A stretch of 64,000 bases of DNA from Marinobacter sp. F4216 (GCF_019931195.1 NZ_JAIOUO010000004.1:124001-188000), one strand, 5' to 3'. Counted from the stretch's first letter, positions 42,305 to 53,236 are shown. The notes: a model not told the origin generated them from the sequence alone. Numbers and translations: made by a program.

Positions 42305-43918
42305 ATGAACGACGAGAGCCAGAAAGAAAAACTCAGGCAGCATTTCGCGCGACGTGTGACAACACAGGCAAGGGTTGTTCTGGATACCTGGCAGAAAATT
42401 CACTCGGACCTGAAAGGATCCAGCGCCCATCGCTCGGACTTCTTCGCAGCCACCGACAAGCTGGTGCGGTATGCACAGCGCTTCGAAATGGCGAACCATG
42501 CCGAGTCCGGCACCCGAATCCTCGATCTGATCCGGACCTGGCCCGAGGAGACAACCCTCGACGACACCCTGAGCCAGACGCTCCATGACGCCATTGAAAA
42601 CCTCTCCCGCAGCACACTTCGTCGTACCGATCACGGCAACACCCAGCCCCCCCGTCAGTTCCGGCGCACCCCGGTCTACATTGCGCTGGCCAGCGAAGAT
42701 CTGTCGGGCCGGCTGGTACGCCAACTGGAATTCTTCGGTTTCCGGGCGGCCGCCTTTACCGATCCCGAAAAACTGATCGAAGCCTGCGGGCTGCATAAAC
42801 CGGAAACCATCCTGATGGATGTAAACTTTGGCGGCGAGGCCAATGCGGGGCTGTCCACCATCGAGCACCTTCAGGAGCGTCACGATACGGCCATTCCAGT
42901 CATTTTTGTCAGCGACGAGGACGGCAGTATTGAGACCCGCCTGCGGGCTTCCCGCTGTGGCGGTGAAGAGTTCTTCTATCCCGCCGTCGACCCGGGGCAG
43001 CTGATCGAAAAAATCGAAACCTACACCTACGGCAATACGGTAGATCCCTATCGGGTGCTGGTGCTGGATGACTCCCGGGCCCAGGCCAAATACATGGAAA
43101 CGGTACTGACCAAGGCCGGCATGAACCCGCACGTCATTACCGACCCAATGCAGATCATGCATGCCCTGGAGGAGTTCCCCCCCGAGATCATCATCCTGGA
43201 CATGTACATGCCGGGCTGTACCGGCATGGAAATCGCCCGGGTGATCCGCCAGCAGGACAAGCTGCACAGCGTACCGATCATTTACCTGTCCGCCGAGGAC
43301 GACGTCAGCAAGCAGTTACATGCCATGAGTCTCGGCGGCGACGACTTCCTGACCAAGCCGATCGATCCCAAGCATCTGATCGCCACCATCCATAACAGGG
43401 GTCGCCGGGCACGCTCACTGCTGGCGCTGATGATTCGAGACAGCCTGACCGGCCTGTACAATCACACTCATACGCTGCAACTGCTGGATCAGGAAATCAG
43501 CAAGGCCAAGCAGAAACAACACCCCCTGTGCTTTGGCATGATCGACATCGATTACTTCAAGAAGATCAACGACACCTTCGGCCACCCAATTGGTGACCGG
43601 GTCCTGCGCAGCCTTTCGATGTTCCTTAAACAGCGACTGCGCAAAACCGACCACATCGGCCGTTACGGTGGCGAGGAGTTTGCCATCATCCTGCCGGATA
43701 CCCGGCCCAGCGATGCCCGCAACATCCTCAACGAAATCCGGGAACGCTTTGCCGAACTGCATCAGCCGGCCGGTGAACGGGTGTTCAACGTGACCTTCAG
43801 CTGTGGCATAGCCCAATGGCGAGAAGAAAACTCTCAGGCGTTGTGCGAGCGGGCCGACCAGGCCCTTTACGCTTCCAAGGATCAGGGTCGTAACTGCGTC
43901 ACCCTCGCCGAAGACTGA
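42305..43918 (+). CDS. PleD-like response regulator diguanylate cyclase (REC-REC-GGDEF)
   Basis: A 537-residue cytosolic protein. An N-terminal helical region of about 110 residues contains HSDLKGSS at 33-40, which resembles an HPt phosphorylation site. The first REC domain (about 121-240) keeps an Asp in ILMDVNF but lacks the usual Lys. The second REC (about 250-365) is canonical, with LDDS, ILDMYMP and TKP. The GGDEF domain ends the protein with an intact GGEEF and an upstream RKTD inhibitory site. It should make c-di-GMP on phosphorylation and be product-inhibited. It may supply the signal for the divergent LapD-like receptor. Confidence 0.88.
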   Translation: MNDESQKEKLRQHFARRVTTQARVVLDTWQKIHSDLKGSSAHRSDFFAATDKLVRYAQRFEMANHAESGTRILDLIRTWPEETTLDDTLSQTLHDAIENLSRSTLRRTDHGNTQPPRQFRRTPVYIALASEDLSGRLVRQLEFFGFRAAAFTDPEKLIEACGLHKPETILMDVNFGGEANAGLSTIEHLQERHDTAIPVIFVSDEDGSIETRLRASRCGGEEFFYPAVDPGQLIEKIETYTYGNTVDPYRVLVLDDSRAQAKYMETVLTKAGMNPHVITDPMQIMHALEEFPPEIIILDMYMPGCTGMEIARVIRQQDKLHSVPIIYLSAEDDVSKQLHAMSLGGDDFLTKPIDPKHLIATIHNRGRRARSLLALMIRDSLTGLYNHTHTLQLLDQEISKAKQKQHPLCFGMIDIDYFKKINDTFGHPIGDRVLRSLSMFLKQRLRKTDHIGRYGGEEFAIILPDTRPSDARNILNEIRERFAELHQPAGERVFNVTFSCGIAQWREENSQALCERADQALYASKDQGRNCVTLAED

Positions 43919-43928
43919 CCATTCCGCG

Positions 43929-43954
43929 GCCGGGCGCACCTCCCTGCGTCCGGC
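43929..43954 (+). terminator. Hairpin after the diguanylate cyclase gene
   Basis: GCCGGGCGCA and TGCGTCCGGC pair with one G-U type position around a 6-nt loop, 10 nt after the stop. The tail is C-rich without a T tract, so termination may be partial. Confidence 0.5.
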
Positions 43955-44193
43955 GCCCCCCACAGCTATGAAACCAACGTCGTATGGATGCCGGGCCGGC
44001 ACTTGCCGACAATAGGCACCGCTGGGGCTAACCAGATCCGGCCGCACCCGGTCTGGTTCGCTTCGGGCTACGACCAATTGCCCATTCGAAAACCGCCAAA
44101 AAGCATTGATCTGAGCCGAAAAACTGCTCACCATTACAGGAAAATGTCGCGAAATTCCGTGATCCTGCAAAACTTACTAAGGCGCCTCACTCC

Positions 44194-44631
44194 ATGTCGA
44201 CTATCCTTGTACTCCATGGCCCGAATCTGAACATGCTCGGCACCCGCGAGCCGGAGGTTTATGGACATGAGACCCTAGACGACATTGACAATCGCCTGCG
44301 AGAAGCCGCCTCGACGCAGGGACACCATCTGCTTCACCTGCAATCCAACGCCGAGTACGAACTGATTGACCGTATTCATGAGGCCAAGGCGGAAGGGGTG
44401 GATTACATCATCATCAACCCGGCCGCCTTCACCCATACCAGCGTCGCCCTGCGCGACGCCTTGCTGGCGTCTGGTATTCCTTTCATTGAGGTGCATTTAT
44501 CCAATGTTCATGCACGGGAAGCCTTTCGCCACCACTCGTATTTTTCAGATATCGCAGACGGCGTTATCTGCGGCCTGGGCAGCCAAGGCTACGATCTGGC
44601 CTTGCAGGCTGCCCTGAAACGACTTCACTGA
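44194..44631 (+). CDS. aroQ: Type II 3-dehydroquinate dehydratase
   Basis: A 145-residue dodecameric enzyme of the shikimate pathway. The N-terminal [18 protein letters not shown] contains the conserved Asn/Arg pair and catalytic Tyr. [16 protein letters not shown] and [17 protein letters not shown] are the other family signatures. It precedes accB by 30 nt, a conserved arrangement in pseudomonads and relatives. The 275-bp gap upstream contains the terminator of the cyclase gene but no strong promoter that I can defend. Confidence 0.95.
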   Translation: MSTILVLHGPNLNMLGTREPEVYGHETLDDIDNRLREAASTQGHHLLHLQSNAEYELIDRIHEAKAEGVDYIIINPAAFTHTSVALRDALLASGIPFIEVHLSNVHAREAFRHHSYFSDIADGVICGLGSQGYDLALQAALKRLH

Positions 44632-44661
44632 TAGAACAGATATAACGGGATCGGAATAACC

Positions 44662-45129
44662 ATGGATATTCGTAAAGTAAAAAAACTGATTGAGCTGCTC
44701 GAAGAGTCCGATGTCGAGGAGTTGGAGATTCACGAGGGAGATGACTCCGTTCGCATCTCCCGCCGTCGCGAACAGACTGGCGGCACCCAGTACGTAAGCC
44801 ATTACGCGCCAGCTGCGCCCCAGCAGTTTGCTGCTCCGGACACTGCGCCGGCACCGTCGTCAAGCCAGGAAGCTGAGGCGCCGGCCCAACCCAGCGGCCA
44901 CAGCGTGAAATCGCCGATGGTGGGTACCTTCTACCGGGCACCGTCCCCCACCGCCACCCCGTTTGTGGAAGTGGGCCAGACCGTGAAAGCCGGCGAGGTC
45001 ATCTGCATTGTGGAAGCAATGAAAATGATGAACCAGATTGAAGCCGACAAGAGCGGTACCATCACGGACATCCTGGTCGAAAACGGCCAGCCGGTTGAAT
45101 ACGACCAGCCACTGGTTGTCATTTCCTGA
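44662..45129 (+). CDS. accB: Biotin carboxyl carrier protein of acetyl-CoA carboxylase
   Basis: A 155-residue protein carrying biotin on the lysine of VEAMKMMN (near residue 121). The N-terminal [21 protein letters not shown] helix, a Pro/Ala-rich linker (about 50-75) and the C-terminal biotinyl domain are all visible, as is the thumb region ([20 protein letters not shown], which marks acetyl-CoA carboxylase). accC follows 18 nt later. Confidence 0.96.
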   Translation: MDIRKVKKLIELLEESDVEELEIHEGDDSVRISRRREQTGGTQYVSHYAPAAPQQFAAPDTAPAPSSSQEAEAPAQPSGHSVKSPMVGTFYRAPSPTATPFVEVGQTVKAGEVICIVEAMKMMNQIEADKSGTITDILVENGQPVEYDQPLVVIS

Positions 45130-45147
45130 ATTCGGTGAACCTTTCCC

Positions 45148-46494
45148 ATGGCTATGCTAGAAAAAGTTCTGATCGCCAACCGGGGTGAAATTGCCCTGCG
45201 CATCCTGCGAGCCTGCAAGGAACTGGGCATCAAGACCGTTGCCGTACACTCCCAGGTTGACCGCGACCTGATGCATGTCCGGCTGGCAGACGAATCGGTC
45301 TGTATCGGCCCGAACAATCCGCTGGACAGCTACCTGAACATTCCGTCCATCATCAGTGCGGCGGAAGTGACGGACTCCGTTGGTATCCATCCCGGTTACG
45401 GGTTCCTGGCGGAAAACGCCGACTTTGCCGAACAGGTTGAGAAGAGCGGTTTCCGTTTCATCGGCCCGAAGGCTGAAACCATTCGCCTGATGGGCAACAA
45501 GGTGTCGGCCATCAACGCCATGATCAAGGCCGGCGTACCCACCGTTCCCGGCTCTGACGGCCCGATCACCGATGACCACGAACGCACCCTGCGCATCGCC
45601 CGTGAAATTGGTTATCCGATCATGATCAAGGCCGCCGCCGGTGGCGGTGGTCGGGGCATGCAGGTAGTGCACTCCGAGGCAACCCTGCTCAAGTCCATCC
45701 AGATTACCCAGAGTGAGGCCCGCAACGCCTTCGGTGACCCCACCGTGTACCTGGAAAAATTCCTGGAGCATCCCCGCCACGTGGAGGTGCAGGTGCTCGC
45801 CGACATGCACGGCAACTGCATTCACCTGGGTGACCGGGACTGCTCCATGCAGCGCCGGAATCAGAAGGTGATTGAGGAGGCCCCGGCCCCCAACATCAAC
45901 CAGGAATCCCGGGCCCGCACCCTTAAGGCGTGCGTGGATGCGTGCAAGGAAATTGGTTACGTCGGTGCAGGTACCTTTGAATTCCTGTACCAGGATGGCG
46001 AGTTCTACTTCATTGAAATGAACACCCGGGTTCAGGTGGAGCACCCGGTGTCCGAGATGGTCACCGGCGTGGATATCGTGCGCGAACAGCTGCGCATCGC
46101 CAGTGGTTTGCCCCTGCAGTACAGCCAGGAGGACATCCGCATCTCCGGCCATGCCATGGAGTGCCGGATCAACGCCGAAGACCCGAAGTCCTTCGTGCCC
46201 AGCCCCGGCAAGGTCAAGCACTACCACGCCCCCGGCGGCTATGGCGTGCGGGTCGATTCGCATCTGTACAGCGGCTACACAGTACCGCCCTACTACGACT
46301 CCCTGATTGCTAAACTCATTACCTGGGGAGACGACCGGGAAATCGCCCGTCGCCGTATGAAGAACGCGCTGGACGAACTGGTGGTGGAAGGCATCAAGAC
46401 CAATCAGCCGCTACACCGCCGACTGGTACGCGACGGTGGCTTCAAGCAGGTAGACTTTACCATTCACCACCTGGAAAAACTGATGCGGGAATAA
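45148..46494 (+). CDS. accC: Biotin carboxylase subunit of acetyl-CoA carboxylase
   Basis: A 448-residue ATP-grasp enzyme that carboxylates biotin on AccB. The N-terminal [14 protein letters not shown], the glycine-rich ATP loop [14 protein letters not shown], the HVEVQVLAD segment and the metal/active-site region [24 protein letters not shown] are all typical. The start may be 45148 or an in-frame ATG two codons later (45154). It sits in the standard accBC order and is followed 29 nt later by prmA. Confidence 0.96.
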   Translation: MAMLEKVLIANRGEIALRILRACKELGIKTVAVHSQVDRDLMHVRLADESVCIGPNNPLDSYLNIPSIISAAEVTDSVGIHPGYGFLAENADFAEQVEKSGFRFIGPKAETIRLMGNKVSAINAMIKAGVPTVPGSDGPITDDHERTLRIAREIGYPIMIKAAAGGGGRGMQVVHSEATLLKSIQITQSEARNAFGDPTVYLEKFLEHPRHVEVQVLADMHGNCIHLGDRDCSMQRRNQKVIEEAPAPNINQESRARTLKACVDACKEIGYVGAGTFEFLYQDGEFYFIEMNTRVQVEHPVSEMVTGVDIVREQLRIASGLPLQYSQEDIRISGHAMECRINAEDPKSFVPSPGKVKHYHAPGGYGVRVDSHLYSGYTVPPYYDSLIAKLITWGDDREIARRRMKNALDELVVEGIKTNQPLHRRLVRDGGFKQVDFTIHHLEKLMRE

Positions 46495-46523
46495 TCGCCC
46501 CGTCGCCAACAGCAGGACCCACT

Positions 46524-47420
46524 ATGCCCTGGATACAACTCCAGATCCCTGCGACCCCGGAGGACGCGGACCAGCTTGAAGACGTGCTCATGGAGATGGG
46601 CGCTGACGCCGTCTCCATGGAGGACGCCGCCGACCAGCCCCTTTACGAACCGGATCCCGGCACCACCCCGCTGTGGAGCCAGACGGTCGTTAAGGGGCTG
46701 TTCCAGTCTGACCGGGACATCGATCAGTTGTGTGCGGACGTCCGGGATGCCTGGCATCAGGCCACCCAGCAGAGCTTGCCGGATATCGAGGTCAGCCTGA
46801 TCAAGGACCAGGACTGGGAACGCGCCTGGATGGATGATTTTCAGCCTCTGCAGTTCGGTCAGCGACTGTGGATTGTGCCAAGCTGGCATCAACCACCCGA
46901 TCCTGAGGCGGCCAACCTGATGCTGGACCCGGGCCTGGCCTTCGGCACCGGCACTCATCCGACCACCGCCCTGTGTCTGGAATGGCTGGACGGCCAGGAT
47001 GTGCAGGGCAAGCAAGTGACCGACTACGGCTGCGGTTCTGGCATTCTGGGCCTGGCCGCCCTGCTGCTGGGCGCGGACCATGTCGTTGGCGTGGATACCG
47101 ATCCCCAGGCCCTGGAGGCCAGTCGCGACAACGCCCGGCGCAACAGCGTAGAAGACAGTCGTCTGGACCTGTATTTGCCGGAAAACGAGCCCGATACCCA
47201 GGCCGACCTTATGCTGGCCAATATTCTGGCCCAGCCGCTTATCGGCCTGGCCTCCCATCTGGCCAAACTCACCAAGCCCGGCGGCCAACTGGTGCTGTCT
47301 GGCATTTTGTCGAATCAGGCCCGTGAGGTCATGGAAGCTTATGAGCCCTGGTTCATCATGGACGAGCCCGAGCAGCGGGAAGAATGGATACGCCTCACAG
47401 GACGCCGCCACGACGGGTGA
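46524..47420 (+). CDS. prmA: Ribosomal protein L11 methyltransferase
   Basis: A 298-residue enzyme that trimethylates ribosomal protein L11. The N-terminal substrate domain (about 1-60) precedes the SAM domain with FGTGTHPTTALCLEWL near 144, DYGCGSGILGLAALLLGA near 172 and NILAQPLI near 232. Motif order and length match E. coli PrmA. It lies between accC and the DUF3426 gene, as in pseudomonads. Confidence 0.95.
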   Translation: MPWIQLQIPATPEDADQLEDVLMEMGADAVSMEDAADQPLYEPDPGTTPLWSQTVVKGLFQSDRDIDQLCADVRDAWHQATQQSLPDIEVSLIKDQDWERAWMDDFQPLQFGQRLWIVPSWHQPPDPEAANLMLDPGLAFGTGTHPTTALCLEWLDGQDVQGKQVTDYGCGSGILGLAALLLGADHVVGVDTDPQALEASRDNARRNSVEDSRLDLYLPENEPDTQADLMLANILAQPLIGLASHLAKLTKPGGQLVLSGILSNQAREVMEAYEPWFIMDEPEQREEWIRLTGRRHDG

Positions 47421-47482
47421 CGCAAGGCACGAGAACCTCTAAACTGCCAATTTTGTAGTTAAGTGCCTTTCAGGACGGAAGA

Positions 47483-48718
47483 ATGAGCCAGAGCAGTCTG
47501 CAAACCCAGTGCCCCAAATGCGAGACACGATTCCGGGTAACCGAGGACCAACTCAGCGTTGCCAGGGGCAAGGTTCGTTGCGGAAACTGCATGTCGGTGT
47601 TCAACGCCATTGAGCATCAGGTAGTGCCAGAGGGCTCGGCGAGCAAGCCACAGACCGAAGCGCCAAAAGCGGAGCAGCCTGGAAAATTTTCCACGGAAGA
47701 AGAGTTTGTCTTCGCCGACAACCCGGACGAAGACGCCACCGAAGGCCATTACACCGGAAGCACGCTGAGCTTTTCCGACGATGAACTGAGCGACAGCTTC
47801 CGCACCATCGACGAAAAACCTTCCAGCACCTTCACAGACATCGACCACGAAGACTCGAACGAAAATATCGATGAAAGCTGGGCCGAGGCGATGCTCAACG
47901 AGCTCGGCGATGCCGAACCGGAAGCCCCTCGAAAGCCCACCAAAAGGGAACCCGCCGCCCGGGCCGAGGTACCCCCGCAGCCAGCACCGGAACCCATTGC
48001 CCCTGAGCCGGCCAGGACATCTGTGCCCGAGGACACGCCCACGGAGCCGCCTGCCAACGAGCAAACGCCAGCTCCAACCGCACCGCCAACCGAATCCGGC
48101 TTTGAATTGATGGACGACACCACGACCTTCCGTGCCACCGGCCAGGAAGACCGTCTTGGCGAACCCATGTCCGCTTCCGTCCCATTCAGTGACCTGCGCC
48201 GTGAGCCGGTCTCGGTGCCCAGCAGTGGCGGCGGACGGCTGCGCACCTTCCTCTGGAGTCTTGTGGTCCTGGCACTGCTCGGCGTCCTGGTCGCCCAGGT
48301 CACCTGGTTCCAGTTCGATCGCCTGTCCGCCATTCCCGAATTACGCCCCTTCTACGAAAAAGGCTGCGAACTGGCAGGATGCGAACTCGAACCGCTGGTC
48401 AATGTGGGCGCCATTCAGAGCCGGAAACTGGTGGTCAAAACCAATCCGGAAAACAGGACCCAGCTGCTGGTGGACGCAGTTATCATCAACCGGGGCAAGT
48501 TTGAACAGCCGTTCCCGGCCATCGCCCTCACTTTCTCCAACCTGAACGGCGATGTGGTGGCCCAGAGCATCTTTACACCCGAAGAATACCTGGCAGGCGA
48601 AGGCCGAAGTCTGGAAGCCATGCCGACCAACACACCGGTTCGCATTGCCATTTCCATTCGCGACCCGGGCAAAGATGCGGTCAACTACAACATTATCTTC
48701 CGCCCCCACACACCCTGA
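47483..48718 (+). CDS. Zinc-ribbon and DUF3426 domain protein
   Basis: A 411-residue protein. A MJ0042-type zinc ribbon occupies residues 8-40 (Cys10, Cys13, Cys33, Cys36). A long acidic and Pro/Glu-rich linker runs to about 230, a single membrane helix lies near 253-273, and the C-terminal periplasmic domain is DUF3426. Members are found beside prmA and dusB-fis. The function is unknown; a membrane-bound sensor or assembly factor is possible. A large hairpin begins at its stop codon. Confidence 0.78.
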   Translation: MSQSSLQTQCPKCETRFRVTEDQLSVARGKVRCGNCMSVFNAIEHQVVPEGSASKPQTEAPKAEQPGKFSTEEEFVFADNPDEDATEGHYTGSTLSFSDDELSDSFRTIDEKPSSTFTDIDHEDSNENIDESWAEAMLNELGDAEPEAPRKPTKREPAARAEVPPQPAPEPIAPEPARTSVPEDTPTEPPANEQTPAPTAPPTESGFELMDDTTTFRATGQEDRLGEPMSASVPFSDLRREPVSVPSSGGGRLRTFLWSLVVLALLGVLVAQVTWFQFDRLSAIPELRPFYEKGCELAGCELEPLVNVGAIQSRKLVVKTNPENRTQLLVDAVIINRGKFEQPFPAIALTFSNLNGDVVAQSIFTPEEYLAGEGRSLEAMPTNTPVRIAISIRDPGKDAVNYNIIFRPHTP

Positions 48719-48763
48719 GCGGCTAGCAAGTATTTACCCGCAAGTAAATACGGACCGCCGCTC
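48717..48763. repeat. Nested inverted repeat after the DUF3426 gene
   Basis: The inner arms GTATTTAC (48730-48737) and GTAAATAC (48744-48751) are perfect around CCGCAA. The outer arms GAGCGGC (48717-48723) and GCCGCTC (48757-48763) are also perfect, separated from the inner arms by short asymmetric loops. There is no T tract. It could be a terminator-like stem or a protein site upstream of dusB-fis. Confidence 0.45.
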
Positions 48764-48942
48764 AGAAGAACAAAAGTCAAACAAAAAGCACGAAAAATAA
48801 TCACCTTTTTCACCGTCAGGCCCCTTCAATCAGGCCGGCCCCGACGGTATCATTAGCGCCCTTCGGTTCTTGGTCGATCACTAATTGAACAACCATTAAA
48901 TATCCGAAATTTGCTTAACCCGCTGTGACACGGACTCAGATC

Positions 48943-49941
48943 ATGCTGCCGACGGCAAAAATCGGGCCGTACACCTTGCCCAATCCGCTCATTGTTGCAC
49001 CGATGGCCGGTGTGACCGACCGTCCCTTTCGGCTTCTGTGCCGGAGGATGGGAGCAGGCCTGGCGGTCTCCGAGATGGTCATAGCGGACAGCAAACTCTG
49101 GCATACCCGCAAGTCCAAGTTTCGTCTGAATCATACGGGCGAACCGGAGCCACGGTCGGTTCAGATCGCGGGCGGCGATCCGGAGATGCTCGCCACCGCA
49201 GCCAGGAAGAACGCCGAGCTCGGCGCCCAGATAATCGACATCAATATGGGCTGCCCTGCCAAGAAAGTGTGTAACAAGGCAGCAGGCTCTGCACTGATGA
49301 GGGATGAAAAACTGGTCGGAGAAATCCTGACCGCCGTCGTCAATGCGGTGGATATTCCGGTCACGCTGAAAATGCGCACCGGCTGGAATCACGAGCATCG
49401 CAATGCGCCAACGATTGCCCGCATGGCGGAAGAGGCAGGCATTCAGGCCCTGGCGATCCACGGTCGCACCCGTGCCGACAAATACAACGGTGACGCAGAG
49501 TACGACACCATTGCCGAGGTGAAAGCCCAGGTCGATATTCCGGTGTTTGCCAACGGCGATATCAACTCCCCGGAAAAAGCCCGGCACGTGCTCCAGTACA
49601 CCGGTGCCGATGGCCTGCTGATCGGCCGGGCAGCACAGGGCAGGCCCTGGATCTTCCGGGAAATCCTGCATTTCCTGGAAACCGGAAAGCACCTGCCCGC
49701 ACCACCGATGGACGAAGTGGAGCAGATCCTGGCGGAGCATCTGGATGCATTGCACGGTTTCTATGGCGAAACCATGGGCGTGCGGATTGCCAGAAAGCAT
49801 GTGGGCTGGTACCTGCAGACCCACGAGCAGGGCGAACAGTTTCGCAGACGCTTCAACGCGATCGATTGCGCGCTGGAGCAGAGAGACAGTATTCAACAGT
49901 ACTTTGAAGATTTACGAAATGGAGAGGTATTCGCAGCATGA
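48943..49941 (+). CDS. dusB: tRNA-dihydrouridine synthase B
   Basis: A 332-residue flavoenzyme reducing specific tRNA uridines. [12 protein letters not shown] marks the FMN-barrel start, the catalytic cysteine is in [19 protein letters not shown] (split over the loop), and [11 protein letters not shown] and [16 protein letters not shown] follow. The ATG at 48943 gives the usual N-terminus; an in-frame GTG at 48925 is possible. Neither has a strong ribosome site. It overlaps fis by 4 nt in the conserved dusB-fis operon. Confidence 0.94.
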   Translation: MLPTAKIGPYTLPNPLIVAPMAGVTDRPFRLLCRRMGAGLAVSEMVIADSKLWHTRKSKFRLNHTGEPEPRSVQIAGGDPEMLATAARKNAELGAQIIDINMGCPAKKVCNKAAGSALMRDEKLVGEILTAVVNAVDIPVTLKMRTGWNHEHRNAPTIARMAEEAGIQALAIHGRTRADKYNGDAEYDTIAEVKAQVDIPVFANGDINSPEKARHVLQYTGADGLLIGRAAQGRPWIFREILHFLETGKHLPAPPMDEVEQILAEHLDALHGFYGETMGVRIARKHVGWYLQTHEQGEQFRRRFNAIDCALEQRDSIQQYFEDLRNGEVFAA

Positions 49942-50255
49942 CCGCTGAGACTTTGGCTTCTGAAAACCTGAACACTCAGGTTAACGATGATATCCATCAG
50001 CTGAAAACGCTGAATGGCGGCGGCAACCATGTCACCCTGCGTGACAGCGTCGAAGTTGCGCTGAAAAACTACTTCGCGCAGCTGGACGGCGCACCGGTAA
50101 CCGACGTCTACCAGCTGGTGTTGTCCGAAGTGGAAGCGCCCCTGCTGGAGCAGGTGATGAAGTACACCCGTAACAACCAGACCAAGGCGTCAGTGATGCT
50201 GGGATTGAACCGCGGCACTCTGCGGAAGAAACTCAAGCAGTACGGTCTGCTATAA
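49938..50255 (+). CDS. fis: DNA-binding protein Fis
   Basis: A 105-residue nucleoid-associated homodimer. The C-terminal helix-turn-helix ([29 protein letters not shown], broken as [16 protein letters not shown]) matches the consensus of Fis, and the preceding [12 protein letters not shown] helix is the dimer core. The N-terminal 35 residues are variable. Fis regulates rRNA synthesis and DNA topology in growth-phase fashion. The coupled start with dusB is typical. Confidence 0.95.
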   Translation: MTAETLASENLNTQVNDDIHQLKTLNGGGNHVTLRDSVEVALKNYFAQLDGAPVTDVYQLVLSEVEAPLLEQVMKYTRNNQTKASVMLGLNRGTLRKKLKQYGLL

Positions 50256-50271
50256 TCCCGACACCCGTTTT

Positions 50272-50310
50272 AATAAGGGCCTCCCGGACACACTTCGCGA
50301 GGCCCTTATT
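50272..50310 (+). terminator. Hairpin terminator between fis and purH
   Basis: AATAAGGGCCTC and GAGGCCCTTATT form a perfect 12-bp stem around a 15-nt loop. The right arm ends in TTATT followed by CG, so the U tract is short. It could separate fis from purH or act as an attenuator. Confidence 0.65.
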
Positions 50311-50341
50311 CGTTCATCCCGCAGCAAAAAGAAAGTGACAC

Positions 50342-51922
50342 ATGGCAAATCAGGTTAACACCCCGATCCGTCGCGCACTGATCAGCGTGAGTGACAAAAC
50401 CGGCATCGTCGACTTCGGCCGCGCCCTCACCGAACTCGGCGTCGAACTGCTTTCCACCGGCGGCACCTTCCGCCTCCTGAAAGAAAACAACGTTCCGGTC
50501 ACCGAAGTTTCCGACTACACAGGCTTCCCCGAGATGATGGATGGCCGGGTCAAAACCCTGCATCCGAAGATTCACGGTGGCATCCTGGGCCGGCGCGGCA
50601 CCGACGACAGTGTGATGGCCGAACACGGTATCAACGCCATCGACATGGTCGTGGTCAACCTGTACCCGTTCGAAGAAACGGTGGCCAACCCGGACTGTGA
50701 CCTGCCTACCGCCATCGAGAACATCGACATCGGCGGGCCAACCATGGTCCGTGCTGCCGCCAAGAACCACAACGACGTTGCTATCGTGGTAAACGCGTCC
50801 GACTACAGCAGCGTGCTGAAAGAGCTGAAAGACAACGGCGGTGAACTGACCTATCGCACCCGTTTTGATCTGGCCGTGAAGGCGTTCGAGCACACCGCCG
50901 GTTACGATGGCGCCATTGCCAACTACCTGGGCGGACGTACGGCCGACAACGAGACTCCCGATTTCCCCCGCACCTTCAACACTCAGTTCGTGAAAGTGCA
51001 GGACATGCGTTACGGCGAGAACCCGCACCAGCGGGCGGCTTTTTACGCCGAACGCAACCCTAAGGAAGCCTGTGTTGCGACCGCCAAGCAGCTGCAGGGC
51101 AAAGAGCTTTCCTACAACAACGTGGCCGATACCGACGCCGCGCTGGAGTGCGTCAAGCCGTTTGCCGATCCTGCCTGTGTCATCGTCAAGCACGCCAACC
51201 CCTGTGGTGTCGCCATTGGCGCGGATATCCGTCAGGCCTACGACCTGGCCTTCGCCACCGACCCCACTTCCGCGTTCGGCGGCATCATTGCCTTTAACCG
51301 GGAGCTGGACGCCGAAACGGCCAGCGCCATCATCGAGCGTCAGTTCGTCGAAGTGATCATTGCGCCAACCGTCAGCGCTGAAGCCGCCGAACTGGTGTCA
51401 GCCAAGAAAAACGTGCGCTTGCTGGCCTGCGGCGAGTTCAATGGCGAGCGTATCCAGAGCATGGACTACAAGCGAGTGACCGGCGGCCTGCTGGTTCAGG
51501 ATCGGGATCTGGGCATGGTGGCCATGGAAGACGTCAAGGTGGTCACCGAGCGCCAGCCGTCCGAAGAAGAGCTGAACGACCTGCTGTTTGCCTGGGAAGT
51601 GGCCAAGTACGTCAAGTCCAACGCCATCGTGTATGCCAAGGCCGGCCGCACCATTGGCATTGGCGCAGGCCAGATGAGCCGCGTCTACAGTGCCCGCATC
51701 GCCGGCATCAAGGCCGCCGATGAGGGCCTGGAAGTGAAAGGCTCCGTGATGTCCTCCGATGCCTTCTTCCCGTTCCGCGATGGCATTGATGCCGCCGCCG
51801 AAGCGGGCATTACCGCGGTCATCCAGCCGGGTGGCTCCATGCGCGACCAGGAAGTGATCGATGCGGCCAATGAGCACGGCATTGCCATGGTATTCACCGG
51901 CATGCGCCATTTCCGCCACTGA
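50342..51922 (+). CDS. purH: Bifunctional AICAR formyltransferase/IMP cyclohydrolase
   Basis: A 526-residue enzyme for the last two steps of IMP synthesis. The N-terminal MGS-like IMP cyclohydrolase domain (about 1-195) carries STGGTFRLL and [13 protein letters not shown]. The C-terminal transferase domain contains the catalytic KHANPCG. The [15 protein letters not shown] segment lies at the junction. purD follows 27 nt later, in an arrangement common in gammaproteobacteria. I saw no clear PurR box upstream. Confidence 0.97.
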   Translation: MANQVNTPIRRALISVSDKTGIVDFGRALTELGVELLSTGGTFRLLKENNVPVTEVSDYTGFPEMMDGRVKTLHPKIHGGILGRRGTDDSVMAEHGINAIDMVVVNLYPFEETVANPDCDLPTAIENIDIGGPTMVRAAAKNHNDVAIVVNASDYSSVLKELKDNGGELTYRTRFDLAVKAFEHTAGYDGAIANYLGGRTADNETPDFPRTFNTQFVKVQDMRYGENPHQRAAFYAERNPKEACVATAKQLQGKELSYNNVADTDAALECVKPFADPACVIVKHANPCGVAIGADIRQAYDLAFATDPTSAFGGIIAFNRELDAETASAIIERQFVEVIIAPTVSAEAAELVSAKKNVRLLACGEFNGERIQSMDYKRVTGGLLVQDRDLGMVAMEDVKVVTERQPSEEELNDLLFAWEVAKYVKSNAIVYAKAGRTIGIGAGQMSRVYSARIAGIKAADEGLEVKGSVMSSDAFFPFRDGIDAAAEAGITAVIQPGGSMRDQEVIDAANEHGIAMVFTGMRHFRH

Positions 51923-51949
51923 TTCGGATTTCGCAAAAGGATTATGAGC

Positions 51950-53236
51950 ATGAACGTACTTGTTATTGGCAGCGGCGGTCGTGAACACGCCCTGGCCTGG
52001 AAAGCCGCCCAGTGCCCGGACGCCGAACGCGTCTTTGTAGCGCCCGGGAATGCCGGCACCGCTCGTGAACCGGGTCTGGAAAACGTGGCCATCGACGTGA
52101 TGGACCTGGACGGCCTGGCCAACTTCGCTGCAGCCAACAACGTTGGCCTGACCATTGTGGGCCCGGAAGCGCCACTGGTTGCCGGCATCGTCGACAAATT
52201 TGAAGAGCGAGGCCTGCGAGTGTTCGGCCCAAGTGCGGGCGCAGCACAGCTGGAAGGTTCCAAGGCCTTCACCAAGGACTTCCTAGCAAGACACACCATT
52301 CCCACCGCAGCCTACGCCAACTTCACCGATGTGGACCAGGCGCTGGCCTACGTCCGTGAGCAAGGCGCCCCGATTGTCGTCAAGGCCGACGGCCTGGCCG
52401 CCGGCAAAGGCGTTATCGTGGCGATGACCCTGGAAGAAGCTGAAGACGCCATTCGCGACATGCTGTCGGGCAATACCTTTGGTGACGCAGGCAGCCGCGT
52501 GGTGATCGAGGAATTCCTCGACGGCGAGGAAGCCAGTTTCATCGTTATGGTGGATGGCGAGAATGTCCTGCCCATGGCGACCTCCCAGGACCACAAACGT
52601 GTCGGTGATGGCGATACCGGACCCAATACCGGAGGCATGGGTGCCTACTCTCCTGCGCCTGTGGTCACCGCCGACATCCATAAGCGGATCATGGACGAGG
52701 TGATCTACCCTACCGTGCGTGGCATGGCCGCCGAAGGGCATCCCTACAAGGGGTTCCTGTACGCCGGCCTGATGATCGACGCGTCCGGTGCGCCAAAGGT
52801 GATCGAATTCAACTGCCGTTTTGGTGACCCGGAAACCCAGCCCATCATGCTGCGTATGCGCTCCGACCTGGTCGAGCTGTGCAACGCTGCGATTGATGGC
52901 AAGCTGGACCAGTGCAGCTCCGACTGGGACGAGCGCGCCTCTGTGGGCATTGTTCTGGCCGCCGGCGGCTACCCCGGCAGCTACAACAAGGGGGACGCCA
53001 TCAGCGGCCTGCCACAGGCCGAAACCGAAGGCGAAAAGGTGTTTCACGCAGGCACCAAGCTGGACGGCGAACAGGTCGTGACCGCCGGCGGACGGGTACT
53101 GTGCGCCACCGCACTGGGCAACACCGTCACCGAAGCCCAGCAGCGGGCCTACAAGCTCGCCGAATCCATTTGCTGGGACGGCGTGTTCTACCGCAAGGAC
53201 ATTGCATATCGGGCCATCGCCCGTGAGCAGGCCTGA
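51950..53236 (+). CDS. purD: Phosphoribosylamine-glycine ligase
   Basis: A 428-residue ATP-grasp GAR synthetase. The N-terminal [16 protein letters not shown], the [18 protein letters not shown] loop, and the ATP-grasp segments [14 protein letters not shown] and [11 protein letters not shown] are all present. The ATG at 51950 gives the E. coli-like N-terminus MNVLVIG and has AAGGA at proper spacing. An ATG two codons earlier (51944) is too close to that site. A strong terminator follows. Confidence 0.96.
   Translation: MNVLVIGSGGREHALAWKAAQCPDAERVFVAPGNAGTAREPGLENVAIDVMDLDGLANFAAANNVGLTIVGPEAPLVAGIVDKFEERGLRVFGPSAGAAQLEGSKAFTKDFLARHTIPTAAYANFTDVDQALAYVREQGAPIVVKADGLAAGKGVIVAMTLEEAEDAIRDMLSGNTFGDAGSRVVIEEFLDGEEASFIVMVDGENVLPMATSQDHKRVGDGDTGPNTGGMGAYSPAPVVTADIHKRIMDEVIYPTVRGMAAEGHPYKGFLYAGLMIDASGAPKVIEFNCRFGDPETQPIMLRMRSDLVELCNAAIDGKLDQCSSDWDERASVGIVLAAGGYPGSYNKGDAISGLPQAETEGEKVFHAGTKLDGEQVVTAGGRVLCATALGNTVTEAQQRAYKLAESICWDGVFYRKDIAYRAIAREQA

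Noticed and set aside
43988..44230. 80-residue frame between the cyclase and aroQ
   Set aside because: It overlaps the aroQ start, has no good ribosome site, and its composition (many Arg, Pro and Ser) is not protein-like.
45157..46263. Long open frame on the minus strand opposite accC (also 34887-36074 opposite ilvA, 42107-43267 opposite the cyclase and 48853-49896 opposite dusB)
   Set aside because: All lie wholly or almost wholly antisense to confidently identified genes in GC-rich DNA, where stop codons are rare in the opposite frames. Their translations have no family motifs and odd composition.
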